NCBI RefSeq assembly: GCF_000696095.1
Contig: NZ_BAYX01000008.1
Location: 124,001-188,000, forward strand
DNA length: 64,000 nt
Direction of reading: 5' to 3'
Origin: Rhizobium rhizogenes NBRC 13257
Lineage (GTDB): Bacteria > Pseudomonadota > Alphaproteobacteria > Rhizobiales > Rhizobiaceae
This document shows, one piece after another, positions 7,938 to 16,085 of this stretch. Made by a program: the position numbers and the translations under genes. The notes beneath the pieces were generated by a model that was given only the letters and a program-made list of their open reading frames with translations, had not been told where the DNA came from and did not search any database. Position 1 is the first letter of the stretch. Each line of letters starts with the position of its first letter.

Positions 7938-8936
7938 CTAGGCCATGCGGTTGGGAAAGCGATCCCGCCAGGCCGGCTGCGCGCCCTCGACCGGCAGCGC
8001 CGTCGCCTCGTATACGCCGCGTGCAATGGCGCGGGCCATGACGATGGTGGCGAGATGGCAGAGTTCCATGAAGCTGGGCATGTCGTCCCTTGGATGCCTG
8101 GCGGTGGAGGCGGCAAAAACCGTGTCGCCGTCGAGCGGCAGATGCGCCGGCAGAAGCGCGCGGGCAAGGCCGTCATGGCCGCAGATCGACAGGCGATGCG
8201 CCTCCGCCTTGGTCAGCTGCGCGTCGGTGACGATGGCGCCGATGGTGGTTGCCGTGACATTTCCGCCCTTCAGCCGCAGGCGCGTGTCGATGGTCTCGGG
8301 CATGCCGAGCCCGCCGAATTCTTCCGTCTTTTCGAAGGGCGCTGCCCAGAAATGCGGGCTGTCCCCGATGGTGGCCGTGCCAAGAGCATTGACGGCAACG
8401 ATGGCGGCAATCCTATGCCACCTGCTGCTGACGGCGCTGGCCGAGCCGAGGCCGCCCTTGACCGTCGCCGTCGTCCCGCCGGTGCCGGCGCCAACCGTGC
8501 CGAGCGCGAAGGCGCCCTTTTCCGCTGCCTTGAAGGCGGCGTAACCCATGTCGCGATAGGGCGAATAGAGGCCCCAATCCTTGTTGCCGCCATTGGTGAG
8601 ATCGAAGAGGATCGCTTGCGGCACAAGCGGGATGAGCGCCGTTCCGATCTGCAGGCCGCGCCCGACCTCGCGCAGGCCCGCCTGCACCCCGCCGGCCGCA
8701 TCGAGCCCGAAGGCCGAGCCGCCCGACAGCACAAGACCATCGATCGTGCTGATGGTCATTGCCGGATCGAGCAAGGCCGTGTCCCGCCCGCCCGGCGCGC
8801 CGCCGAGCACGGAGCCGGAGGCGACCGCCGGCTCGTCGAAGATGATGGCGGTGACGCCGGAGCCGAGCGCAAGGTCTGTGGAATGACCGACGGCAACACC
8901 GTCGATATCGGTCAGGAGATTGAGCAGATCAGCCAA
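7938..8936 (-). CDS. P1 family peptidase (DmpA/NylC-like Ntn hydrolase)
   Basis: A protein of about 332 residues of the P1 (S58) family: N-terminal nucleophile hydrolases that cleave themselves into two chains and act on beta-peptides, D-aminopeptides or amide oligomers. The typical N-terminus is LNLLTDIDGVAVGHSTD. Other family blocks are LSGGSAFGLDAAGGV and GAGTGGTTATVKGGLGSAS. NVTATTIGAIVTDAQLTKA is the probable self-cleavage region with Thr as nucleophile, followed by HDGLARALLP. The frame is open to 9083, but that part reads through a repeat. TTG 8936, with AAGGA seven bases upstream, gives the family N-terminus. It heads the run with LysR, transporter and amidase. Confidence 0.88.
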   Translation of the reverse strand: MADLLNLLTDIDGVAVGHSTDLALGSGVTAIIFDEPAVASGSVLGGAPGGRDTALLDPAMTISTIDGLVLSGGSAFGLDAAGGVQAGLREVGRGLQIGTALIPLVPQAILFDLTNGGNKDWGLYSPYRDMGYAAFKAAEKGAFALGTVGAGTGGTTATVKGGLGSASAVSSRWHRIAAIVAVNALGTATIGDSPHFWAAPFEKTEEFGGLGMPETIDTRLRLKGGNVTATTIGAIVTDAQLTKAEAHRLSICGHDGLARALLPAHLPLDGDTVFAASTARHPRDDMPSFMELCHLATIVMARAIARGVYEATALPVEGAQPAWRDRFPNRMA

Positions 8937-9042
8937 TGAAAAATCCTTCGCCTTTCGAAGCGCGAGGTTGTCATGGCGATAGGATCGCAAAGAGGGGGAA
9001 AAGACAAGATGGGTTTGTGGCGTGGTCAGGCCGCTGGGGTCG

Positions 9043-9221
9043 ACCCTCGTGGTTCGAGACGGCCCTGTGGGCTTCCTCACCATGAGGGCGGAATGGACCT
9101 CTGTCGAGATGTAACAAAATCCGATTGCGGAAACGGAAGCAGGATAGGGTCGGCCATTGCGACGAAAAGACTAGCCCTCACCCTGAGGTGGGAGCGAAGC
9201 GACCCTCGAAGGGCGAGGGCG
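9043..9221. repeat. Palindromic intergenic mosaic element, copy 2
   Basis: This element fills most of the gap 8937-9262. Module one is CCTCGTGGTTCGAG (9045-9058), followed by CCTCACCATGAGG (9075-9087). After about 85 bases comes module two, CCTCACCCTGAGG (from 9177), with CCCTCGAAGGGCGAGGG ending near 9219. The order and spacing within modules match copy 3 at 28.3 kb. It lies just upstream of the P1 peptidase start, so part of that gene's 5' region derives from the element. Confidence 0.75.
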
Positions 9222-9247
9222 GATGATGTGGGGATGCAAAAAGTGGC

Positions 9248-9284
9248 GGCTAAGCCGATCCATCAAACGTGGATCGGCTTAGCC
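9248..9284 (-). terminator. Rho-independent terminator overlapping the end of the 64-aa gene
   Basis: GGCTAAGCCGATCCA (9248-9262) and TGGATCGGCTTAGCC (9270-9284) pair perfectly over 15 bases around a 7-base loop. Read on the minus strand, the stem is followed within six bases by TTTTT. The ascending arm encodes the last residues of the small gene (AKPIHV), and its TGA stop lies in the loop. Confidence 0.85.
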
Positions 9285-9457
9285 TGTTGGCGTGAGAGGA
9301 GATCGCGGATGGCGAGCTTGACCTCGTCCGTGTTTCTGAAACGCTGTTCGTCCAGATCGTGGACATGGTATTTCACGGCGATGAACTTCAGCCGGTCTTC
9401 ATCCGGAATAACGATGCCGACGGGAACGCCGGCATATTCGATGACTTGCTTCTTCAT
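9263..9457 (-). CDS. Small hypothetical protein, 64 aa
   Basis: The start is well supported: GGAGGGAGT lies about eight bases before ATG 9457. The predicted protein begins MKKQVIEYAGVPVGIVIPDE and has alternating hydrophobic and charged residues, like a small alpha/beta fold. It has no cysteine, signal peptide or membrane segment. The 3' end of the reading frame runs into a perfect hairpin with a T-tract (9248-9284), so this looks like a monocistronic gene with its own terminator. I do not recognise the family. An RBS and terminator of this quality make expression likely. Confidence 0.7.
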   Translation of the reverse strand: MKKQVIEYAGVPVGIVIPDEDRLKFIAVKYHVHDLDEQRFRNTDEVKLAIRDLLSRQQAKPIHV

Positions 9458-9970
9458 AAAAAATACTCCCTCCGCGCCCTAGCGGCGCAGACATGGCGAA
9501 TTGACTGTTTGAATCCGATTAGGGGACGAACGTCACATTCGACAGCACGGGCGGGAGAGCACGCCCGAACGGTCATGGCCAAGCACGGACCACCCAAGGA
9601 TCGAGGCGGTGAATTTGATATTCAGCATGTCACTTTCCTTAGTTGGTGTTGTACTTGTTCTGGCTCCGCTCAAGGGAGCCGGTGATCCGGTGTGCTATTG
9701 TCTACAACCTTAGCAGAGAATAGCGATTCCATCTCCAGAAACATATTCCGAAAGATGTCAAAATATCGACGATCGGTAAAATATAATTCCGTACCTGGCT
9801 AATTACGGGGATGGTTGTATCAACCTCCTCGCAACCTCCCGTAGCGGAACGGCATCGCCGATCACCGAGAGACAGATAGGAATTACCGCGAGATTCGACA
9901 ATCCCCAAAAGGCACTAAAATTCGCTTGTCGCTAAATTACCCTAATGGTTAACGCCGTCGCCGGGAGGGA
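9458..9970. other. Intergenic region with a low-GC stretch
   Basis: No gene is supported in these 513 bases. The part from about 9690 to 9960 is visibly richer in A and T than the flanks and has only short reading frames without ribosome binding sites. The promoter of the 64-aa gene should lie at the left end. The remainder could be a remnant of decayed or foreign DNA. Confidence 0.5.
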
Positions 9971-12898
9971 TTACACGGTGTCTTCCAGAGCCTTTTCCAG
10001 GGCTTTGACGAAGAAATCGGCGCTCTCGGACGAAAGGCAGAGCGGCGGTTTGATCTTCAACACATTCAGGTGATCGCCGGTCGGCTGCATGATGACGCCG
10101 AGATCGAGCAGCCGGTCGCAGATATCAGCCGTTTCTTCCGTGGCAGGCGTCAGCGTCTCGCGATTGCGCACGAATTCGACACCGAGATAAAGACCGGTGC
10201 CGTGCACCGCGCCGATCAACGGAAAGTGTTCCATCAGCGCGATCAACCCTGCCTTCAGATGATCGCCGACGACGTGGGCATTCTCCTGCAAGCCCTCGTC
10301 CCTGATGATGTCGAGTACGGTGAGGCCGACGACCGAGCTTACCGGGCTGCCGCCGGCCGAGGAGAAGAAATAGCCTTCTTTTTCCAGCGATGCGGCGATC
10401 TCTTTCCGGGTAATGACTGCGCCGAGCGGATGGCCATTGCCCATGCCCTTGGCGATGGTGATGATATCCGGCACGACACCCTGTTGCTCGAAGCCCCAGA
10501 AATGATGGCCGAGCCGGCCGTAGCCCACCTGCACCTCGTCGGCGACGCAAAGGCCGCCGCGCTGGCGCACCGCGGCATAGACATCGGTGAGATAGCCGCG
10601 CGGCAGAGCGATGCCGCCGGCGTTGCCGTAGACTGGTTCGGCGATGAAGCCAGCGAGGCCGTCACCCTTCTCGTCGATCGTCTCCAGCGGCGTCGTCACG
10701 CCGGCCACGTAGTCAGCGCCCGAATCCGGCCCCCGGAACGGGCCACGATAGGTATTGGGTGAAACGACGGGGTGCACCCAGTCCGGCCGTGTCGTCAGCG
10801 CCTGCGGATTGTCGGCGACGGAGGTGGAGACGGCGTCGCTCGCCAGCGTCCAGCCGTGATAGGCCTCCAGCAGGCAGAGCATGTTTTTCTTGCCCGTATG
10901 CGCCCAGGCAAGCCGGATGGCGAGGTCGTTGGCCTCCGAGCCGCTGTTGACCAGGAAGACGCTGTCGAGCCCTTCCGGCGCCAGTGCCGCAAGCCGTTCG
11001 GAAAACTCAGTCACGGCGGCATAGTGGAAGCGGGAGTTGGTGTTGAGCCGCGACCATTGTTGCTCAACGGCCGCGGTCAGGCGCGGATGCGCGTGGCCGA
11101 GCATGGTGACGTTGTTGACCATGTCGAGATAGGCGCGGCCTTCCACGTCGAACAGGAATTCGCGCCAGCCGCGCTCGATCTGCGGCGGGGTCTCGTAATA
11201 ATGCTTCTGCGGCCCGGCGAAATGCGCCTCGCGCCGGGCAAGCAGGGTCGCGCCGTCTTCTCGTGGCGCTTCGCAGGCTGGGCTCAGAAGGACTGCGGGC
11301 GAGGGGCAGACGGCTGACCAGCCGTCGGCCTGGTGTGCCACGGCAAAGAGCGGCGGCACCAGCGATGGCGAGCGGCAGAGCTGTACGCGCAGGCCGCCGA
11401 CCGTCGAACCCTCGCCGGCGATGGTGCCGATGGTCGCACCCTGCTCGATCTCCGCGCCCTCTTCCAGCGTGCAATCGATGCCGTCGAGATGCAGGCTGAC
11501 TGCGTCGCTCACCAGAACGAGATGCTGGCCGTCCCATTGGATGCGTCCGGCAAAGGGGGCCGCGACCGTCGTTCCGGCGGGCAGGCAGACATCGCTGTGC
11601 AGCGCGAAATTCTGCGGCGGCGTCATGCTCAGCAGCTCGCCGCGCGACAGACGGAATTCGCCATAGCGCGTCGCGGCCGTGCCGGAGGCGACGGCCTCCT
11701 TGGCGAGCAGCCGCCAGTCCATGTCGGGCTTACGCCAATTGCCATCGGTAAAATGCGGGCTGGTTGTGGAAAGATCGATGGCGGCGATGGTGTCCGGCGC
11801 GATATCCGGCAGCAGCGCCGCCCAGCCATCGGTGTCGATCGGGGCGATGTCGAAGCCGATCGTCCGCAGGATCGCGGCTTCCATCACGTCGGGATCGGCG
11901 CCGGTCGCGACGTCGAAGATTTCGCGCTCGTGCTTGAGATTGCCGCGCACATAGTCGTTGTCGGGATCGATGGCCAGTTGCTGCTCGGTGCTGGCGGTGA
12001 GGATGACGGCGCGCGCGACGATCAGGGGCCACAGCGCCTTCGCCTCGACCTCTTCCAGCGGATAGACCGCATGATAGGCTTTGATGGCGGGGAGGATGGC
12101 AAAGGGGTCGCCTTCCGCGTGGTGCAGCAGCGAGGCGCAGGTGACGGCGAGGTCGCCCACCAGCCATCCCTGGATGATGTCGCCGAAATCGATCACGCCG
12201 TCCGGGATCGGCTGGCCATGCGTGTCCGGATGGCAGACGACATTATCGTCGGTGACATCGTGATGGACGGGCTGCACGCGAAGCCCGCCTGCCAGTGGCT
12301 GAATGCGCTTGACGGCCGCGACCATCGCCTTGGCGATACGGTCTCGCGCCTCGTGATCGGTGATCGCCGACAGCAGCTGTACGGCGACCGGCCCGGCCCG
12401 GCGCAGATCCCATTGCAGATTGCGGTGGAGACCGGGATGGTCGAAATCGGCGAGGTCGCGGGCAAGCCGCGCCGAGAGAGTGCCGAGCGCCGAGACCGAG
12501 GCGAGCGGCAGATGCTTGCGCCGCGTCAGCGATTGGCCGGGGAGGTAACTCAGCAGGCGAGCGAGATAATCCTGTTCGCGGATGGTGACGACAAGAATAT
12601 CCCGGCCGTTCAGCGACGGCACGATATTGGGGAGACGAGGCGCCTCCGGCTTGGCGTGCAGATGGCGGATGGCGGCATTCTGTGCCTCCAGCTCCACCGT
12701 GTCATATTCCGTCTGGCAGATTTTCAGCACATAGCTGTTGTCGCCGGCACTGATCCGATAGTTGCGGTCCTGCTGGCTGCCGAGTTCGGTGAGCGTTCCG
12801 GACAGGCCGTAATGCGTCAGCAAAAGTTCCGCCGCCTCTTCCGGCGTGATGTCCGGCCTTGGCAGTTGCATACGATTGACGAGCGCGGCGTCGGTCAT
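9971..12898 (-). CDS. Fusion of APH-type kinase, degenerate M23-like domain and class III aminotransferase
   Basis: A 975-residue, three-part protein. Residues 30-300 are an aminoglycoside/choline-kinase-like domain with the catalytic loop HHDVTDDN (212-219) and metal-binding DFGD (237-240). Residues 430-540 resemble an M23/lysostaphin beta fold (LPAGTTVAAPFAGRIQWDG, then EEGAEIEQGATIGTIAG), but the usual His-x-His is replaced by LRVQL, so zinc peptidase activity is unlikely. Residues 560-975 are a class III PLP aminotransferase with NSGSEAND, ADE near 786-788 and Lys817 in TIAKGMGNGH. Related animal proteins act as a kinase plus phospholyase on hydroxylysine or phosphoethanolamine. A phosphorylate-then-eliminate reaction on an amino alcohol is therefore plausible but inferred. 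The gene stands alone. Confidence 0.9.
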   Translation of the reverse strand: MTDAALVNRMQLPRPDITPEEAAELLLTHYGLSGTLTELGSQQDRNYRISAGDNSYVLKICQTEYDTVELEAQNAAIRHLHAKPEAPRLPNIVPSLNGRDILVVTIREQDYLARLLSYLPGQSLTRRKHLPLASVSALGTLSARLARDLADFDHPGLHRNLQWDLRRAGPVAVQLLSAITDHEARDRIAKAMVAAVKRIQPLAGGLRVQPVHHDVTDDNVVCHPDTHGQPIPDGVIDFGDIIQGWLVGDLAVTCASLLHHAEGDPFAILPAIKAYHAVYPLEEVEAKALWPLIVARAVILTASTEQQLAIDPDNDYVRGNLKHEREIFDVATGADPDVMEAAILRTIGFDIAPIDTDGWAALLPDIAPDTIAAIDLSTTSPHFTDGNWRKPDMDWRLLAKEAVASGTAATRYGEFRLSRGELLSMTPPQNFALHSDVCLPAGTTVAAPFAGRIQWDGQHLVLVSDAVSLHLDGIDCTLEEGAEIEQGATIGTIAGEGSTVGGLRVQLCRSPSLVPPLFAVAHQADGWSAVCPSPAVLLSPACEAPREDGATLLARREAHFAGPQKHYYETPPQIERGWREFLFDVEGRAYLDMVNNVTMLGHAHPRLTAAVEQQWSRLNTNSRFHYAAVTEFSERLAALAPEGLDSVFLVNSGSEANDLAIRLAWAHTGKKNMLCLLEAYHGWTLASDAVSTSVADNPQALTTRPDWVHPVVSPNTYRGPFRGPDSGADYVAGVTTPLETIDEKGDGLAGFIAEPVYGNAGGIALPRGYLTDVYAAVRQRGGLCVADEVQVGYGRLGHHFWGFEQQGVVPDIITIAKGMGNGHPLGAVITRKEIAASLEKEGYFFSSAGGSPVSSVVGLTVLDIIRDEGLQENAHVVGDHLKAGLIALMEHFPLIGAVHGTGLYLGVEFVRNRETLTPATEETADICDRLLDLGVIMQPTGDHLNVLKIKPPLCLSSESADFFVKALEKALEDTV

Positions 12899-13032
12899 GG
12901 CTCCCCCCCGGATGGTTCAATTCAATGACACTAAACCATTCCATCCTAAAGAAAATCACCCAAAACAGATAGGGTGGTTGAGCTTTTAGGAAGAAGATAG
13001 GCCGCCCAATGCAGCCGGCTAGGCGTTATCGC

Positions 13033-13593
13033 CTACCCGATGGAATAGCTGCAACCGGCCAGCGTCTTGCCGGGAAGATCGCCAACGGTAAAGACGCTAA
13101 GGGAAATGCGCGTTGTCAGTGACAGTGGGGGATAAGCGTAATAACCGTATTCGTGCTGCTCCTTGCTTGACGAGACTTCCTTTTCTCCAATGTACTTGTC
13201 CGGCCGGTCGACCGCCGCAGTGACGCCAAGTGTTTTGGCGAGTGGATGGGGATCAGGCTCGTCGAGTACGGCCAATAGTCCGCCGAAGGTAAAGACGATC
13301 ATGGTTGTTTGCCGTCCAAACACGGTGATAGGAGCCGAAAGCTTGAACTTTTGCCAAGATCGGTTGGGCCATGGCATTTCGCTGAGACCGAGCTGCTTCA
13401 TAGCCGCAGCACTTTCCGGCCCGGCCACCCACGCGACGAAATCGTAGTAGCTCGGCACGTCATAGGTCGTGCATTCGATCAGCTTGGCAAGATCGATCTT
13501 GGAGGGGTCATCTTGGGTTGTGGCTGCGTGCGACGCTGGCGCGCTCAGAAGGAACGCCGCAAGCAACAGCGTCCCATTGGGATAGAATGACAT
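13033..13593 (-). CDS. Secreted hypothetical protein, 186 aa
   Basis: ATG 13593, preceded by AGGA, begins a good signal peptide: MSFYPNGTLLLAAFLLSAPASHA, with likely cleavage after SHA. The reading frame is open 23 codons further upstream without a sensible N-terminus. The mature protein has two cysteines, one in ECTTYDVPSYYDFVAW and one close to the C-terminus (LAGCSYSIG), that could form a disulfide. I do not recognise the fold. It probably resides in the periplasm or outside the cell. It is not in an obvious operon: the aminotransferase fusion ends upstream of it on the chromosome, and purU begins after it. Confidence 0.7.
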   Translation of the reverse strand: MSFYPNGTLLLAAFLLSAPASHAATTQDDPSKIDLAKLIECTTYDVPSYYDFVAWVAGPESAAAMKQLGLSEMPWPNRSWQKFKLSAPITVFGRQTTMIVFTFGGLLAVLDEPDPHPLAKTLGVTAAVDRPDKYIGEKEVSSSKEQHEYGYYAYPPLSLTTRISLSVFTVGDLPGKTLAGCSYSIG

Positions 13594-13711
13594 GTGTTTG
13601 TCCTGTCCGCTTACCCGATTCGATACCGGTGATATCAAATCGCGCTTGGGAACGAAAAGCAAAGGGCGTCGGCTGCGATGGGGAAGTCAGGTGCTGGCGT
13701 CCGCCCCTGCC

Positions 13712-14596
13712 TCACCCCATCCTCTCGGAGGCATAGCTTCCCGGGCTTGCCGGGAAGACGATGGTGCGGTTGCCGTTGAGGAAGGTGCGGTAGTGGATAT
13801 GGGCATGGATGGCGCGGGCCAGCACCTGGCTCTCCACATCCCGCCCGATCGACACATAATCGTCCGCCGACTGCGCATGCGTGATGCGCGCCGTGTCCTG
13901 CTCGATGATCGGACCCTCGTCCAGATCGGCGGTGACATAATGCGCCGTCGCCCCGATCAGCTTCACCCCGCGCTCATAGGCCTGCTTGTAGGGGTTCGCC
14001 CCCTTGAAGCTCGGCAGGAAGGAGTGGTGGATGTTGATGATCCGGCCGGACATCTTTTGGCACATCTGGTCCGACAGGATCTGCATGTAGCGGGCGAGCA
14101 CGATCAGCTCCGTGCCGGTCTGCTCCACCACCTCCATGATCCGGGCTTCCGCCTGTGGCTTATTGGCCTTGGTCACCGGAATATGGTGGAAGGGGATATC
14201 GTGGTTGACCACCACCTTCTGGTAATCGAAATGGTTGGAGACGACGCCGACGATGTCGATCGGCAGTGCGCCGATCTTCCAGCGGTAGAGCAGGTCGTTC
14301 AAACAATGGCCGAAGCGCGACACCATCAGCAGCACCTTCATGCGCTTCTGGGTGTCGTGGATCTCGACTTCCATCTCGAACTTGGCAGCGATCGGCTTAA
14401 AACCCTCGACCAGCGCCTCCTGGCCCACCCCCTGCTCGGAGATGAAGCTCACCCGCATGAAGAACTTGCCGGTATCCAGATCGTCGAACTGGCTGGAATC
14501 GACGATGTTGCAGCCCTGGTCCGCCAGATAATTGGCGATCGCAGCAACAATCCCGCGTGTCGATTGACAGGAAACCGTGAGTACATAATGCGTCAT
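13712..14596 (-). CDS. purU: Formyltetrahydrofolate deformylase
   Basis: A 294-residue PurU, which hydrolyses 10-formyltetrahydrofolate to formate and tetrahydrofolate and so balances the one-carbon pool. Residues 1-85 are an ACT domain (LTVSCQSTRGIVAAIANYLAD). The rest is a formyltransferase-like catalytic domain with RYMQILSD, the conserved NIHHSFLPSFKGANPY block holding the catalytic Asn-His pair, and an aspartate in TADLDEGPII. Length and layout are normal. ATG 14596 follows AGAGAAGAGA. It is a single gene on the minus strand. Confidence 0.96.
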   Translation of the reverse strand: MTHYVLTVSCQSTRGIVAAIANYLADQGCNIVDSSQFDDLDTGKFFMRVSFISEQGVGQEALVEGFKPIAAKFEMEVEIHDTQKRMKVLLMVSRFGHCLNDLLYRWKIGALPIDIVGVVSNHFDYQKVVVNHDIPFHHIPVTKANKPQAEARIMEVVEQTGTELIVLARYMQILSDQMCQKMSGRIINIHHSFLPSFKGANPYKQAYERGVKLIGATAHYVTADLDEGPIIEQDTARITHAQSADDYVSIGRDVESQVLARAIHAHIHYRTFLNGNRTIVFPASPGSYASERMG

Positions 14597-14763
14597 GTCT
14601 CTTCTCTCTTCTGCCGGGGGGCGCCGGCCTGCTTTGGTGCCCGCCTGCTTAAATCAAATCGAAGGTATGGGGAACTGTCCCTCAACCCTGTTTCGGCTGT
14701 TACTTTAGGCGAGATGATCGGAAAAACCGTTCCCGTTGCGTCTTCGAACGGCGCATCCCCGCC

Positions 14764-15999
14764 TTAGCCGTTGGTGGCGAGCGAGAGCGTCTGCGGCTGC
14801 TTTGCCTGCGTGCCCTCGTTGAATTTCAGGAAGCCCACCAGAAGCCAGACCAGCCCGGCGGTCTTCATTGAGAAGATCGCCGTGGAACCGATCATCAGGT
14901 TCAGGAACAGGAAGAGGGAAAGGGCGTGGCCGAGGCGCCGCTGATTGATGGTCTCTCCTCCCGGATAGAGCGAGGCGTAGAGCCAGAACAGGATCAGGCC
15001 GAAGATGGTGGCGCCATATATGATGTAGACATAGCCGCTGTCGTAGAAGATGCCGACCTGATCGAGCTGCAGGCCGATGGTGCTCTGCAGGTCCATGCCG
15101 AGGAAGGCTCTCACCGTACCGTTGATGCGGCCGACAAAATTATCGCCTGTAACGCCTGGCTTGAGGGCGTTAATGACGAAGCCGACGAGAATGATCAAGG
15201 GCATCGTCATCAGGTCGAGTATTTTCGGAAGCCAGGGATAGATGAAATAGCCGGCGATGCTGATGAGGCTGAAGATCAGCATCGTGCGGGTATCGTTCGT
15301 CAGCAGGATCAGAATGACGGTCGACAGGAACAGCAGTCTGTCGGACAGTCGCAGCCGGCTGGAGAAGCTGATCAGATAGAGGACCATCACGCCGCAGAAA
15401 TTGGCAAGCGAGACCTGTTCCAGGAAGATGGACGATGAGCGATGGTCTATCAGGCCGAAGGAGAACCGCCCTTCGAACCCCAGCGCACCACGGAACAGCC
15501 CGATATCGCTGTAGGTGGCGGGCGGCACGCCGCGCGTATTCTGGAAATATTCGGCCGGATGAAAGAGCGCGACATATTCCGTCACCGACACGATTTCGCA
15601 GATGAGCACGGCGAGCACGGCAATACAGGAAATCCTGAACGCCAGCTTCAGCGTGCGCTCGTTGCAAAGCCTGCCCATGATGGAGAACACGAAGATGATC
15701 ATCACATTGCGAAGGTGATCGACATAGGGCTGCTTGTTGATGGCGATGACGAAGACCGTCAGCACGATCGTGAGGAGCAGATAGAGGAGCGGCGCCATAT
15801 CCTCCTCATAAATCCCCCTCTTCAATATATAGGCGAAGCTTGCCACCTGCAGGAGCACTTCGCTCATGACCACGGCGTTTGGCGTCAGCGGCGTGATGTT
15901 GTGATTGATGAAGGCGAGGATGCAATTATACAGGACCGCGAGCAGCGAGATGGCGAGAATGACGTAGTTTATGGGCTGCTTTTCGCCTGAGCTTTGCAT
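14764..15999 (-). CDS. Polysaccharide polymerase-like membrane protein (Wzy/O-antigen ligase type)
   Basis: A 411-residue integral membrane protein with roughly ten to eleven hydrophobic helices spread over its whole length. A larger periplasmic-looking loop lies in the middle (about residues 140-200, including YFQNTRGVPPATYSDIG). This is the pattern of Wzy polymerases and O-antigen ligases, which are poorly conserved in sequence. GGA lies seven bases before ATG 15999. The neighbouring GH5, Wzz-like, dehydratase and glycosyltransferase genes support a role in polymerising or ligating an exported polysaccharide. The assignment rests on topology and context only. Confidence 0.65.
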   Translation of the reverse strand: MQSSGEKQPINYVILAISLLAVLYNCILAFINHNITPLTPNAVVMSEVLLQVASFAYILKRGIYEEDMAPLLYLLLTIVLTVFVIAINKQPYVDHLRNVMIIFVFSIMGRLCNERTLKLAFRISCIAVLAVLICEIVSVTEYVALFHPAEYFQNTRGVPPATYSDIGLFRGALGFEGRFSFGLIDHRSSSIFLEQVSLANFCGVMVLYLISFSSRLRLSDRLLFLSTVILILLTNDTRTMLIFSLISIAGYFIYPWLPKILDLMTMPLIILVGFVINALKPGVTGDNFVGRINGTVRAFLGMDLQSTIGLQLDQVGIFYDSGYVYIIYGATIFGLILFWLYASLYPGGETINQRRLGHALSLFLFLNLMIGSTAIFSMKTAGLVWLLVGFLKFNEGTQAKQPQTLSLATNG

Positions 16000-16085
16000 G
16001 AAATATCCGGGGTCGTGGCGTCTCTGGCCGCGGGCACCATATCAGGCCGATGATTCGCGGCAAAGAGTCGGGTGCTCACCGCCAG

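Noticed and set aside
9702-9908. A 68-codon minus-strand frame in the low-GC stretch
   Set aside because: No ribosome binding site and no recognisable features; the region looks non-coding.
9971-12898. Possible frameshift fusing two genes into one long frame
   Set aside because: The frame is continuous with good domain spacing, and both kinase and aminotransferase active sites are intact, so a natural fusion is more likely.
11333-12928. A 531-codon plus-strand open frame
   Set aside because: It is antisense to the kinase/aminotransferase fusion, whose motifs are clear; the composition is that of a shadow frame.
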